A stretch of DNA of 55,011 bases from Fischerella muscicola PCC 7414 (GTDB lineage Bacteria > Cyanobacteriota > Cyanobacteriia > Cyanobacteriales > Nostocaceae): NCBI RefSeq assembly GCF_000317205.1, contig NZ_AJLK01000062.1, positions 1 through 55,011 on the forward strand. Reading direction: 5' to 3'. Below are positions 1-9,026 of this stretch, piece by piece. A model generated the notes under the pieces. That model searched no databases and was not told where the DNA came from. It saw only the letters and a program-made list of their open reading frames with translations. Made by a program: the position numbers and the translations under genes. Every line of letters starts with the position of its first letter. Position 1 is the stretch's first letter.

Positions 1-42
1 CCTTACTAAGGAGAGGGGTGCCAAAGGCGGGGTGAGGCTTTT
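1..42. repeat. Dispersed palindromic repeat cut by the window edge
   Basis: The sequence CTTACTAAGGAGAGGGGTG followed by GGGGTGAGG matches the right half of the nested-hairpin repeat at 51341-51408. Only the distal arm is visible because the window starts inside the element. It overlaps the 3' end of rfbA and supplies that gene's last dozen or so codons and its stop. Confidence 0.75.
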
Positions 43-977
43 AAAGACAATTTGGTATCAGCATTGAATATTTCTTTGCCATTATTGTTGGGGATGCTTT
101 CAGACTGTTGGTCATTTTCTAAAATTGTGAGCAAGTAACGACCATAGCTACTCTTAGCCATAGATTCGGCTAAGCGACTAAGCTGAGATAAATCTATATA
201 TCCTTGGTTGTAGGCAATTTCTTCAATACAAGCTATTTTCAGCCCCTGCCGTTCTTCTAGAGTTTGAATAAAGTTACTTGCCTGATGTAATGATTCATGA
301 GTACCAGTATCTAACCAAGCATATCCCCGACCCAAAAGTTCTACTTGCAATTGACCTCGGTTTAAATAAACTTGATTCACCTCAGTAATTTCTAGCTCAT
401 TACGAGCAGAAGGCTTAAGACGAGAAGCAATCTCTACGACTTGGGAATCATAAAAGTAGATTCCAGGAACAGCATAATTAGATTTGGGAGTTTGAGGTTT
501 TTCTTCTATACTAATTGCTTGTCCATGTGCATCAAATTCTATGACTCCATAATGTTGAGGCTCTTTCACTTGATAACCGAATACTAATCCGCCTTGTTTA
601 AGAGTTGCAGCACGAGCAAGCACTTCTGTTAAACCGTGTCCATAAAAAATATTGTCACCCAAAATCAAGCACACTGGCTCTTTAGCAATAAAATCTTTGC
701 CTAAAAGAAAGGCTTGTGCTAAACCCTCTGGCTGAGGCTGTTCAATATAACTAAATTTCAAACCCCACTGACTACCATCCTTTAAGAGTCGCTGAAACAA
801 TGGCAAATCATTCGGGGTAGAAATAATTAATATCTCACGAATGCCTGCCAGCATTAATACAGACAAGGGATAGTAGATCATCGGCTTGTCGTAAACAGGC
901 ATTAGTTGTTTACTGATTACCTGAGTTATGGGGTAAAGACGTGTACCAGAGCCACCAGCCAGAATAATACCCTTCAT
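6..977 (-). CDS. rfbA: Glucose-1-phosphate thymidylyltransferase
   Basis: Makes dTDP-glucose from glucose-1-phosphate and dTTP in the cytoplasm, the first step to dTDP-rhamnose and related deoxysugars. The 323-residue product has the nucleotidyltransferase signature GGSGTRLYP (residues 8-16), LGDN (106-109) and EEKP (158-161). I start at the ATG at 977 because AAGGAG lies 6 bases upstream (984-989) and the family begins MKGIILAGG; the frame stays open 17 codons further but nothing supports that. The family normally ends about 290 residues in; here some 35 extra residues follow YLLTIL (280-285), and the last ones are encoded by a dispersed repeat. It is the last gene seen of the polysaccharide locus; rfbB/C/D are not in the window. 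Confidence 0.95.
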   Translation of the reverse strand: MKGIILAGGSGTRLYPITQVISKQLMPVYDKPMIYYPLSVLMLAGIREILIISTPNDLPLFQRLLKDGSQWGLKFSYIEQPQPEGLAQAFLLGKDFIAKEPVCLILGDNIFYGHGLTEVLARAATLKQGGLVFGYQVKEPQHYGVIEFDAHGQAISIEEKPQTPKSNYAVPGIYFYDSQVVEIASRLKPSARNELEITEVNQVYLNRGQLQVELLGRGYAWLDTGTHESLHQASNFIQTLEERQGLKIACIEEIAYNQGYIDLSQLSRLAESMAKSSYGRYLLTILENDQQSESIPNNNGKEIFNADTKLSLKASPRLWHPSP

Positions 978-1011
978 TTTGAACTCCTTTTCTAGTAATT
1001 TACAGGAAATT

Positions 1012-1599
1012 TCATAATTGAGTATCAATACGAGTGTTTTTGAGTTCTGCTCCGGTGTAACCAGTAAATACCCAAATCAGGCCACGAACACAATCACGCA
1101 GGATGTGAAGCTGGCTTTCAGGTGAGCTTCTGGATGGGACAGACACAGGAGTGAAGGCTATGCCTTGGCTACCTAGAATAATGGTGGCGATCGCCTGAGC
1201 TCGTGGCATGTGAAAATCCGAAGTAATCAGGTATAGATGTTTAATATGATTTTGTTTGAAGTCACTAACTAGGGAAGTAAAATTAGTAACGGTATCAACA
1301 GCACGCCGATCAATATGTAACCGTGTTAGAGAAATACCTGCTGTTTGAAAAATCATGCGTGTTTCTTTTGGGCTTAAACCAGAAGATACCCAAATTTCTA
1401 GAGATGGATACCAGCGAGCTAGTTCAGCAGTTAATATTTCCCGTTCCGGCCCACCACCTAAAGTTAAAAATGCTTGCGGTAGAGGTGCTTGAGTTTTGGC
1501 TATTGCTAAACGTACAGGAATGATCAATAGCAAAGCCAAGAGAAATCCTGTGAAAGCTAACATCCAATATTTGGAGATTAGATAATAAAAATTTTTCAC
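1012..1599 (-). CDS. DUF218 (YdcF/SanA/ElyC-type) membrane-anchored protein
   Basis: A 195-residue protein with one N-terminal membrane segment (about residues 12-32) and a DUF218 fold: LTLGGG (46-50), DTVTNF (102-107) and [10 protein letters not shown] (125-134), the last being the usual conserved motif. Members of the SanA/ElyC/YdcF group are linked to envelope integrity and peptidoglycan or glycan metabolism, but their chemistry is poorly defined. It sits 34 bases upstream of rfbA on the same strand, so it is likely cotranscribed with the polysaccharide genes. The family call is firm, the role is inference. Confidence 0.85.
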   Translation of the reverse strand: MKNFYYLISKYWMLAFTGFLLALLLIIPVRLAIAKTQAPLPQAFLTLGGGPEREILTAELARWYPSLEIWVSSGLSPKETRMIFQTAGISLTRLHIDRRAVDTVTNFTSLVSDFKQNHIKHLYLITSDFHMPRAQAIATIILGSQGIAFTPVSVPSRSSPESQLHILRDCVRGLIWVFTGYTGAELKNTRIDTQL

Positions 1600-1704
1600 C
1601 TACTAACTCAAGAATTTACTAATGCTTTACAAAGCAGTTGCTCGAATAATATTGAAAATTATAGATAGTTAAGTTTAAAACTTTAATTAATAGAATTACA
1701 AGAA

Positions 1705-2490
1705 TTAGCTTAGTTTTTCATCTTCAATCAGGTGAATTGATAATAGAACTTCGGCGAGTAGCCGTTGAAAAGTGTAATACCAGCCATGCCAACCATCAAG
1801 GATGCAACCTTTTACAATCAGGCAGTAGACTAAGATGATGAAGGGGGCTAGAACTTTTTGTTTACGGATGCAATCGCTCAAACTCAACTCACTGATTGGA
1901 GTTTCTAGTAATTTTTTTGCCTCAATTACCATGTAGCGATCCTGCGCCCACAGCCAACGGTTGAGAGGTTTGCGATCATCATGATGGATATAGGCAGAAA
2001 GCATTGCTGATTTGCCTTCTACCCAGACTCGATGGGCATGTCCATCATCTTTATAAATCGCTTTTTCTCGTCTGTAGAGTACTTTCCGAGGTGGGAGTAA
2101 AGTACCGCGTAAGGGTTTACCAAAAACACAGTATTTAAATCTGACACTATAGACATCTATTTCAGTTTCTGCTGTCAGCGCTTTGATTTCATTAACTAAC
2201 TCATCAGTCAGAACATAATCAGCATCTAGTGAAAGCACCCATTCAGATGTAATTTTTTCTAGCCCATAATTACACTGATTGGCAAAAGAATCAAATTGTT
2301 TTTGGAAAACTTGGATTTGGGGATATGAGTGTAATATCTCTAGTGTTTCATCTGTGCTGTAACTGTCAATCACGACAATTTTCTTTGCCCAAATTAGTTT
2401 TTTGAGAGTGCGATTGATGTTTGGAGCTTCGTTAAAAGTTAGGATGAGGGGTGTAATTTTTTCCGCTATTGATGGAAAACTCATGAGCAT
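1705..2490 (-). CDS. Glycosyltransferase family 2 (WaaE/KdtX-like)
   Basis: A 261-residue cytoplasmic GT-A enzyme that would transfer a sugar to a lipid- or glycan-linked acceptor. It opens with PLILTFNEAPNI (14-25), has the nucleotide-binding stretch VVIDSYSTDET (39-49) and a DAD metal motif at 89-91. The central HHDD near 169-172 and the WAQDRYMVIEA stretch (181-191) resemble the WaaE/KdtX group of lipopolysaccharide-core glucosyltransferases. The C-terminus has a hydrophobic stretch (214-230) that could touch the membrane. It follows the frameshifted GT4 by 7 bases, as in a single operon. Donor and acceptor cannot be read from sequence. Confidence 0.88.
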   Translation of the reverse strand: MLMSFPSIAEKITPLILTFNEAPNINRTLKKLIWAKKIVVIDSYSTDETLEILHSYPQIQVFQKQFDSFANQCNYGLEKITSEWVLSLDADYVLTDELVNEIKALTAETEIDVYSVRFKYCVFGKPLRGTLLPPRKVLYRREKAIYKDDGHAHRVWVEGKSAMLSAYIHHDDRKPLNRWLWAQDRYMVIEAKKLLETPISELSLSDCIRKQKVLAPFIILVYCLIVKGCILDGWHGWYYTFQRLLAEVLLSIHLIEDEKLS

Positions 2491-2497
2491 AATGACC

Positions 2498-3669
2498 TTA
2501 ATTTTTGGCTAGATCAGCGTAAACCTGTTGCATTTTCAAAGTGATTTGTTTCCAAGTATATTGATCAGATACAAGTTGACGACCACTATTGCCCATATCT
2601 TGAGCTTGTTGAGGATTGCAAAGATATTTTTCCAAGGTGGATGCGATCGCATCTACATCAAGTGGTGTCACGTAACCAAGTTGGTGTTGTTCAACAATAT
2701 CAGCCAGAGCAACACCAGGAGTCACAACAACAGGAATACCCACGGCTAATGCTTCCAAAACCACTACAGCAAAGTTTTCCGAGTGGGATGTCAAGACAAA
2801 TAAATCCGAACCCTGCATAAACAGGTTTTTAATTTCTCCTTCTAGAAATCCAGCAAAATAGGTGCGATCGCGAATTCCATTGGAGATGACAAGAGATTTT
2901 ATTTCTGCTTCATATTTTTGGGAACCACTACCTGCAATTACAAAAGTGAAACGATGGTGAATAAGTTTAGCCAAGACTGGAATTAAATAATCTAACCCTT
3001 TTTTGGGTGTAGACGGGACATAAATAAAATCACAGGTTCATCAACAGGAACTTTCAGGTATTCACGCAGGTGAGAATGAGCATGAGGAATCAACTTGGGT
3101 AGTGAAGTACCAAGTGGTAAGACAAAACTAGGTACATTAAGTCCTAACTTGTCAAATTCCTGCTGTTCCTTTTGAGAGGTAAAGTGGATTGCGTGGCTAT
3201 TTTCTAGGTTTGCTTGTTCTATTAGTTGCAAATAAATTTGTTTTCTTTGGGTTCTTTGTTGTAAAGACCACTCGCATAGTAAACCATGTGGGATAACAAT
3301 ATAGGGAATATTTTTTTGGCGGGCGATCGCCATTGCAATTGTGGATGCATAACAAAAGATGGTATGGACATGTAAAAGGTCATATTGAGAAATATTTTTC
3401 CAAAGCCAGACTGTTAACTGCCAAGAAAAAGAATACTCTCTGATATCTTTTAAATTTGATGAATAACGAGAAAAAAACCAAACCGGAACTTGTTCATACT
3501 CTATACGCCGATTTAAAGGAACATCCAACAAACTATCACCATTGTCATTAGTTGTGGCAATTTCTGCATCAACATTATTTTGTCGTAATGCCTTGACCAT
3601 ATCAATAACAACTTGGCTAGTACCACCACGCACCTTTATAATAGATGGAATGACGTGGAGAACTCTCAT
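2498..3669 (-). pseudogene. GT4 glycosyltransferase, frameshifted
   Basis: Two open segments (2992-3669 and 2498-2974) together match the intact 397-residue GT4 encoded at 5935-7128 along its whole length. The first ends with the donor-site loop LFMSRLHPKKG; the second starts with the LIHHRFTFVIAGSGS stretch and carries the EX7E motif (SENFAVVVLE). Aligned by eye with the paralogue, one base is missing just after the T6/A6 run at about 2998-3004, shifting the frame at the point where the paralogue reads GLDYLIPALAK. Either the gene is a recent pseudogene, the tract is a slippage site, or the assembly has a homopolymer error. Sequence before and after is not degraded, so the lesion is young. 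Confidence 0.85.
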
Positions 3670-3810
3670 ATTAACTTATATCCGAAATATTTCAGTTTTT
3701 CATAATAGCGTTTTATATCATTTTTGGATAAAATTTCTCTCGATATTTAGCTGTAATTAATTTATTTTATGAAAGCAAAATCTATTCAGACAATTTTGAA
3801 TTAATTTCTA

Positions 3811-4959
3811 TCAAATTCTTTTTTTATCAAAAAAATATTGTTTTTCGATTAACATTGTTTGATATATATCAATATATTCTAAAATCATTTTTTCAGTTCT
3901 AAATTTCTGAGAATTTCTGAGACTTTTTGTCTTAAAATTTTCTAAATTGGGAAGATAATAAATTATTTTTTCTGCTGCTGCTTGAGGATTTTTAGGGTCT
4001 ATATATATAGCTGCGTCTCCTCCCACTATATTCATTGGAGGACGGTTTGATGTAAACACAGGGCAACCACATGCTTGTGCTTCGATAATAGGCCAACCAA
4101 AGCCCTCGTGGAGCGAAGGAAATAGTAAGGCTGTTGCAGATGAATAAAGAGCTTGTAAATTTTCATTATCAACTGCGACAAGCTCTATAACTTTTTCTGT
4201 CATATTATATTTTTTGATCAACTGATGCATTTCATCAGTAAATGGTTTACCTACCATGACAAGATAAAAGTTTGCTTGTTGTAGTCTCAGCATCAGTTCA
4301 TAAAAAATCGATAAAACACCGATTCTATTTTTATACCAATGATTTGCTCCTACATGTAAAATGAAATTACTGTTGGCAGGAATTCCCAAACTAGCTAAAC
4401 GTTCTTTAATTTCTGTGGTTTGCATTGGTGCATATGGATAGTTTAAGCCCATTGAAATCACAGAGATACTGTTTTCAGAAAGATAACTTAGGCGTAATAA
4501 ATCATTTTTAGTCTGTTCTGAAACACAAACAACCATTTGGGCTTGATTAATTCCTTTGAGCATCATCTGCTGTAATTTTTTACCAGTCCATCCAGTTTTG
4601 TGTTCAGGAAATTCTCCCAAGCCAGCACGAATTGCAAACAAATCATGGCAAGTCACTAAATGAGGTATTTTCTGCAAATATTTTGTGTAAATAGCATTGC
4701 CATGATCGCATATATGAACTACATCTGCCCAAGATGCTGCTTTCTGTAACTGGAACGGAAATAAAATCAATTTATCAATATAACCAAGCCATTTTTTTAA
4801 GAAGTTTGAATATAAGATTATCTTGCCAAAGTATAATCGGGGACGAATGACACGCACCTGAATATTATATTTGCTTAAATAAGTTTCTAGCATGGAAGCA
4901 AATCGATCCATGCTTTCAATAGCATCTAGTTTGTAATTACCTACTAACAAAATTTTCAT
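3811..4959 (-). CDS. Glycosyltransferase family 4
   Basis: A 382-residue GT-B retaining glycosyltransferase. The N-terminal half shows the acceptor-domain start MKILLVGNYK and VVHICDHGNA (80-89); the C-terminal half has ILHVGANHWYKNR (200-212) and the EX7E pair E285/E293 within HEGFGWPIIEAQACG. Its start overlaps the stop of the PhyH gene by 4 bases (ATGA), a strong sign of translational coupling. The base composition is more AT-rich than the neighbouring GT4 genes. The sugar it moves is unknown. Confidence 0.88.
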   Translation of the reverse strand: MKILLVGNYKLDAIESMDRFASMLETYLSKYNIQVRVIRPRLYFGKIILYSNFLKKWLGYIDKLILFPFQLQKAASWADVVHICDHGNAIYTKYLQKIPHLVTCHDLFAIRAGLGEFPEHKTGWTGKKLQQMMLKGINQAQMVVCVSEQTKNDLLRLSYLSENSISVISMGLNYPYAPMQTTEIKERLASLGIPANSNFILHVGANHWYKNRIGVLSIFYELMLRLQQANFYLVMVGKPFTDEMHQLIKKYNMTEKVIELVAVDNENLQALYSSATALLFPSLHEGFGWPIIEAQACGCPVFTSNRPPMNIVGGDAAIYIDPKNPQAAAEKIIYYLPNLENFKTKSLRNSQKFRTEKMILEYIDIYQTMLIEKQYFFDKKRI

Positions 4960-5942
4960 TTCTTGCTATTAATATTTATTATTTTTGAAAATTTTGATTT
5001 GATATACCATAAAAATCGCTTAGTATTGATTATTGCTTCAGCAGGCAAGATAGATTTTATAACACTTTTATTTAGAGCTTCTAATGATTCAACTAACAAC
5101 TTACGCTGTAGCGCCAAGATATCTTTAGGTGTCATTGTGGCAATTGAAGAACAAGGAAAAGCTGGGTAATCTCTTCTAAAACCAAATCCTAAGTAATCCA
5201 TTATTTCTGGAGTCAAATTATCAAGGTACTCTGTATTAACTATATTTTTTTCACCATGTCCTAAATATTGACTACCAACCTGATCAACTTGGAAAAGCAG
5301 GGAAGTTCTAGTGTAGTTATGGTCATTAAAAGGCTCTGCTCTATGTACTCCATGAATATCACAAACTATAAAAGTGCCTTTTTTCATGGGAAAGGTCAGT
5401 ATGTCATTTTTATAGTTGCTCTCGATAAAATTATCGCTGAGATAAATTTCATGATTATATTGAGCTGACCACTTATGGGAATCTTTTACATATTGAAAAG
5501 CATTTTGGGTAACATCAGATAAATAAAATAAAAATAATAGACCCGGCATATTATGCTTATCCACAAGTTGCTTACCTACTTGGAGATTATTGTCAGTATG
5601 CCAGGGCATATGGGAAGTTTTACTAGTTTGATAAATTCTATGATTAGTTAATTTATAAATATCATCAAAATATCCTTGACAAATATCCAGAACTCTACTG
5701 GAGGTAATGAGATCGTATGTTTTTTTGGAGCTAGCCAAACAGTGAGTGAAAAATTTGTAAGTTTGAGCAATCACTACACCAACATCATTGGTGTTAACTA
5801 GAATTTGATTGAAATCAACTTCTTGCAGCATTTCATCAACGTACTGTTCAGTCAATGCTTGTTCAAAAACAAAATATCCCTTGGTTTTGAGGTCATTAAC
5901 TATTTGATTGTTACTAACATTGATAAAATCCAAGTTAAACAT
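4956..5942 (-). CDS. Phytanoyl-CoA dioxygenase (PhyH)-family Fe(II)/2-oxoglutarate oxygenase
   Basis: The 328-residue protein has the facial triad of this superfamily: HTD at 115-117 and distal His200 in DIHGVHRAEPF, with Arg212 as the likely 2-oxoglutarate anchor. Such enzymes hydroxylate or otherwise oxidise small molecules, lipids or sugars. It overlaps GT4 genes on both sides (8 bases with 5935-7128, 4 bases with 3811-4959), so it is translated together with them. The context suggests that the substrate is a glycan intermediate or its lipid carrier; this is inference. About 100 C-terminal residues beyond the core have no motif I recognise. Confidence 0.85.
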   Translation of the reverse strand: MFNLDFINVSNNQIVNDLKTKGYFVFEQALTEQYVDEMLQEVDFNQILVNTNDVGVVIAQTYKFFTHCLASSKKTYDLITSSRVLDICQGYFDDIYKLTNHRIYQTSKTSHMPWHTDNNLQVGKQLVDKHNMPGLLFLFYLSDVTQNAFQYVKDSHKWSAQYNHEIYLSDNFIESNYKNDILTFPMKKGTFIVCDIHGVHRAEPFNDHNYTRTSLLFQVDQVGSQYLGHGEKNIVNTEYLDNLTPEIMDYLGFGFRRDYPAFPCSSIATMTPKDILALQRKLLVESLEALNKSVIKSILPAEAIINTKRFLWYIKSKFSKIININSKK

Positions 5943-7128
5943 AGCTTAATCCTTGATGATTTGAAAGGATAGCTTGGTAGACATGAATCATTCTGGCTGC
6001 GATTTTATCCCAGGTGTAATGGTCGTAAATAAGTTTTTGTGCGGACTTACCCATATTTTTAGCTTGTTGAGGATTGTTAAGATATTGTTCCACAGTAGAT
6101 GCGATCGCATCTACATCTAGTTGGGTAACATAACCAAGTTGGTGTTGCTGAACTACACTAGCCAAAGCAACCCCAGGAGTCACAACAACAGGAACACCAG
6201 CGGCTAAAGCTTCTAAAACTACCACAGCAAAGTTTTCTGAGTGAGAAGTGAGTGCAAACAGATCCGAACCTTGTATAAATAGATTTTTGGTTTCTCCTTC
6301 TAGAAATCCAGCAAAATGGACGCGATCGCCAATCCCACTGGAGGTGACAAGAGATTTTATTTTTGCTTTATACTCTTTTGAACCACTACCTGCGATCACG
6401 AAAGTAAAACGATGATGAGTGAGTTTAGCCAAAGCTGGAATTAGATAATCTAAGCCTTTTTTAGGGTGTAAACGGGACATGAATAAAATCACAGGTTCAT
6501 CTGCCGGAACTTTCAGGTATTCACGCAGGCGAGAATGAGCATTAGAGATCGCTAAAGGAACAGAGAGTCCATGGGGTAAAACAAAGCTGTGCAATCCTAA
6601 ACCTAAACGGGAAACTTCTTGTTGTTCTTGTTCAGAGGTGAGGTGAAGAGCTTGACTGTGGTTGAGGTTACTGCGTTCGATTAAATCGAGATAAATCTTT
6701 TTTTTACGAGCGCTTTGCTGGAGTGACCATTCACAAAGTTGTCCGAGGGGACGGACAATGTATGGAACACCTTTTAAACGAGCGATCGCCATTGCTGTTG
6801 TAGAAGCATAGGAAAAAATTGCGTGGACATGTAGCAAGTCATAGTTAGAAGCATTTTGCCATAACCATGCAGTTAGCTGCCCAGAAAAAGCAAATTCTCG
6901 TATTGAGTGCAGTCCAGGCGAAAAGCGCGGAAAAAATCGAACTGGTACTTGCTTGTACTCTATACACTGGCGTAGAGGTACATCTAATAAATCGTTGCCG
7001 TTATCATTAGTTGTAACAATTTCAGCCTCAACACCCAAATTTTGCAGCGCTTTCACAGTTTCAATTACTGCTTGGCTAGGTCCACCTCGCACAGAACCCA
7101 CTGAAGGAATTACATGAAGAATCTTCAT
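5935..7128 (-). CDS. Glycosyltransferase family 4 (intact paralogue of 2498-3669)
   Basis: A 397-residue GT-B enzyme. It starts MKILHVIPSVGSVRGGPSQ, the usual glycine-rich loop of this subgroup, and has LLHVHAIFSYAS (98-109), LFMSRLHPKKG (215-225) and the EX7E pair E298/E306. It closely resembles the frameshifted gene at 2498-3669, so the two arose by duplication, with the PhyH and another GT4 gene between them. It overlaps the PhyH start by 8 bases. If the paralogue is dead, this copy may supply the shared activity. Confidence 0.9.
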   Translation of the reverse strand: MKILHVIPSVGSVRGGPSQAVIETVKALQNLGVEAEIVTTNDNGNDLLDVPLRQCIEYKQVPVRFFPRFSPGLHSIREFAFSGQLTAWLWQNASNYDLLHVHAIFSYASTTAMAIARLKGVPYIVRPLGQLCEWSLQQSARKKKIYLDLIERSNLNHSQALHLTSEQEQQEVSRLGLGLHSFVLPHGLSVPLAISNAHSRLREYLKVPADEPVILFMSRLHPKKGLDYLIPALAKLTHHRFTFVIAGSGSKEYKAKIKSLVTSSGIGDRVHFAGFLEGETKNLFIQGSDLFALTSHSENFAVVVLEALAAGVPVVVTPGVALASVVQQHQLGYVTQLDVDAIASTVEQYLNNPQQAKNMGKSAQKLIYDHYTWDKIAARMIHVYQAILSNHQGLSYV

Positions 7129-7196
7129 ATTACACTAACAGCTATAAACCCCTTTCCAAATTTCTTTTATAATATTTTTTCCAAAAAATACAGAGT

Positions 7197-9026
7197 TTAT
7201 GCAAAATTTTGCTTTAACCAAAACTGAAAAATTGCCAAACTCCAACGACGATACCATAGTCTAACATCAATATTTTTATCTAGTTTCGGTGATGGGAAAT
7301 AATCATGCCAATCACTTTCTATCCACTGTTGAAAAGGAAAAAAGAAACCTCGTTTGGGACGATTCACAACCCAATTAGGTATTTCCGGGATTGCTTGGAC
7401 TAATAATTTTTTTCCAGGTTGTAAGCGTAGATTACTAGGAATTGAAGATATTGTTTCTAATAAAACTCGATCAACTAATGGTACTCGTAATTCTAGTCCC
7501 CAAGCCATGCTCATAACATCGCTATCGCGTAATAATTGATTCCGCATATAGCAGCTTAACTCTAGTAGACTGACTTGATCTTCCAAAGAAGAAAGATGAC
7601 TGTTGGGGCTAATTTTGGGAACAAAAATTTCATCCCCAATTGATAGATGTTCATAGGATGTAAGCCCAAAATCTTTGAGGTAATATTGGGTAATTGCCCA
7701 AGCTTCTTGATGAGAGAAAATACCTCTAAAACTGCGATAAGCCGTTGTTGCTGTTGGGTTTTGTTGTAAAAAATCTCCTAGTCGCTTTAGCTGTGGTGAT
7801 TTCCCCCAAGTCGCTAATCCTTTTCCGAAAGTAGTGCTGATAGGTTTAATAGTTTTTAGTGGTTGTCCCCAACACACCATTTGCGGCACTTTTTGAAAGG
7901 TTTTATAGCCACCAAATAGCTCATCTCCCCCTAATCCTGACAATACTACTTTAGTCCCGTCTTGGTGAGCAATTTGGGATACACAAAAAGTATTGAAACC
8001 GTCTATGCTGGGTTGATCAATTCTTTGTAAAAATTGAGGAAATAATTCTCTCCCTATAGTGGATGTAATTTGATATTCTGTATGTTCTGTCTCAAAGTTT
8101 TGAGCTATTTGTCGGGCAATATCTCCCTCATTCCACTCATTTTCTTCAAAGGCAATAGAGTAGGTGCGTAATTTACCTTTTTGAGTTTGACGCGCTAAGG
8201 CAACAACAGAGGTTGAGTCAATTCCACCACTGAGAAATATCCCTACTGGCACATCACTAATAAAGTGATGTTTAATAGAATCAATTAGAGCATGACGCAC
8301 TTTTTCTGTGGCTTCTGGTAGAGAAATTGTATGATCGGGAGTAAAGTCAATTTGCCAGTATTGTTTTTGGGTAAGTCTACCAGTTTGCCAATGCAACCAA
8401 TGACCAGCTTCTAAACAATGAATTCCGTCAATTAAAGTGTATGGTTCTGGTACTGTGCCGCTAATAAAATAGCCATATAAGCCTTTGGGATTTAAGCAAA
8501 TATTGGGTAATCCAGAAGCTAATATTGCTCGAATTTCTGAAGCAAATACTAAAGTATTACCAGATTGCCAATAATACAGTGGTTTAATTCCTAAAGGATC
8601 GCGGGCAATAAAGCAGGTTTTTTCTTGATTATCCCAAATAGCAAAAGCAAACATCCCCCGCAACTGTTGAACACAGTCTGCACCCATGCGCTGATACAGC
8701 TTGAGGATGACTTCGGTATCAGTGCGCGAACAAAATTGTTCTCCTTGAGATGCGAGTTGCGATCGCAATTCCAGAAAATTATATATTTCTCCGTTGAAAA
8801 CAATCCAATAACGTCCATCAGGTGTGGACATGGGTTGATGTCCTGCTGGAGTCAAATCCAAGATCGACAGACGGCTATGGGCAAGTGCTGCTTGATGTTC
8901 ACTAGCTATGTAAATTCCCTGATCATCAGGACCACGATGGTGTAGAGACTTTTGCATCTGCTGGATTAATTCTTCCAGATGCTGTTGGTGGTAGTGTGTT
9001 GTAATGATACCTGCTATGCCGCACAT
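7197..9026 (-). CDS. asnB: Asparagine synthetase B-type glutamine amidotransferase
   Basis: A 609-residue protein with an N-terminal Ntn glutaminase domain (catalytic Cys2 in MCGIAGI, FNGEIYN at 77-83) and a C-terminal ATP-pyrophosphatase domain with the PP-loop SGGIDST (266-272) and LSGLGGDELFGGY. It takes ammonia from glutamine and forms an amide after adenylating a carboxylate. In polysaccharide loci, AsnB relatives such as WbpS and WbtH are associated with uronamide residues, which fits better here than plain asparagine synthesis. It abuts the upstream GT4 with no gap (stop at 9027-9029, ATG at 9024-9026). The asnB symbol is for the family; the true acceptor is unproven. Confidence 0.9.
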   Translation of the reverse strand: MCGIAGIITTHYHQQHLEELIQQMQKSLHHRGPDDQGIYIASEHQAALAHSRLSILDLTPAGHQPMSTPDGRYWIVFNGEIYNFLELRSQLASQGEQFCSRTDTEVILKLYQRMGADCVQQLRGMFAFAIWDNQEKTCFIARDPLGIKPLYYWQSGNTLVFASEIRAILASGLPNICLNPKGLYGYFISGTVPEPYTLIDGIHCLEAGHWLHWQTGRLTQKQYWQIDFTPDHTISLPEATEKVRHALIDSIKHHFISDVPVGIFLSGGIDSTSVVALARQTQKGKLRTYSIAFEENEWNEGDIARQIAQNFETEHTEYQITSTIGRELFPQFLQRIDQPSIDGFNTFCVSQIAHQDGTKVVLSGLGGDELFGGYKTFQKVPQMVCWGQPLKTIKPISTTFGKGLATWGKSPQLKRLGDFLQQNPTATTAYRSFRGIFSHQEAWAITQYYLKDFGLTSYEHLSIGDEIFVPKISPNSHLSSLEDQVSLLELSCYMRNQLLRDSDVMSMAWGLELRVPLVDRVLLETISSIPSNLRLQPGKKLLVQAIPEIPNWVVNRPKRGFFFPFQQWIESDWHDYFPSPKLDKNIDVRLWYRRWSLAIFQFWLKQNFA

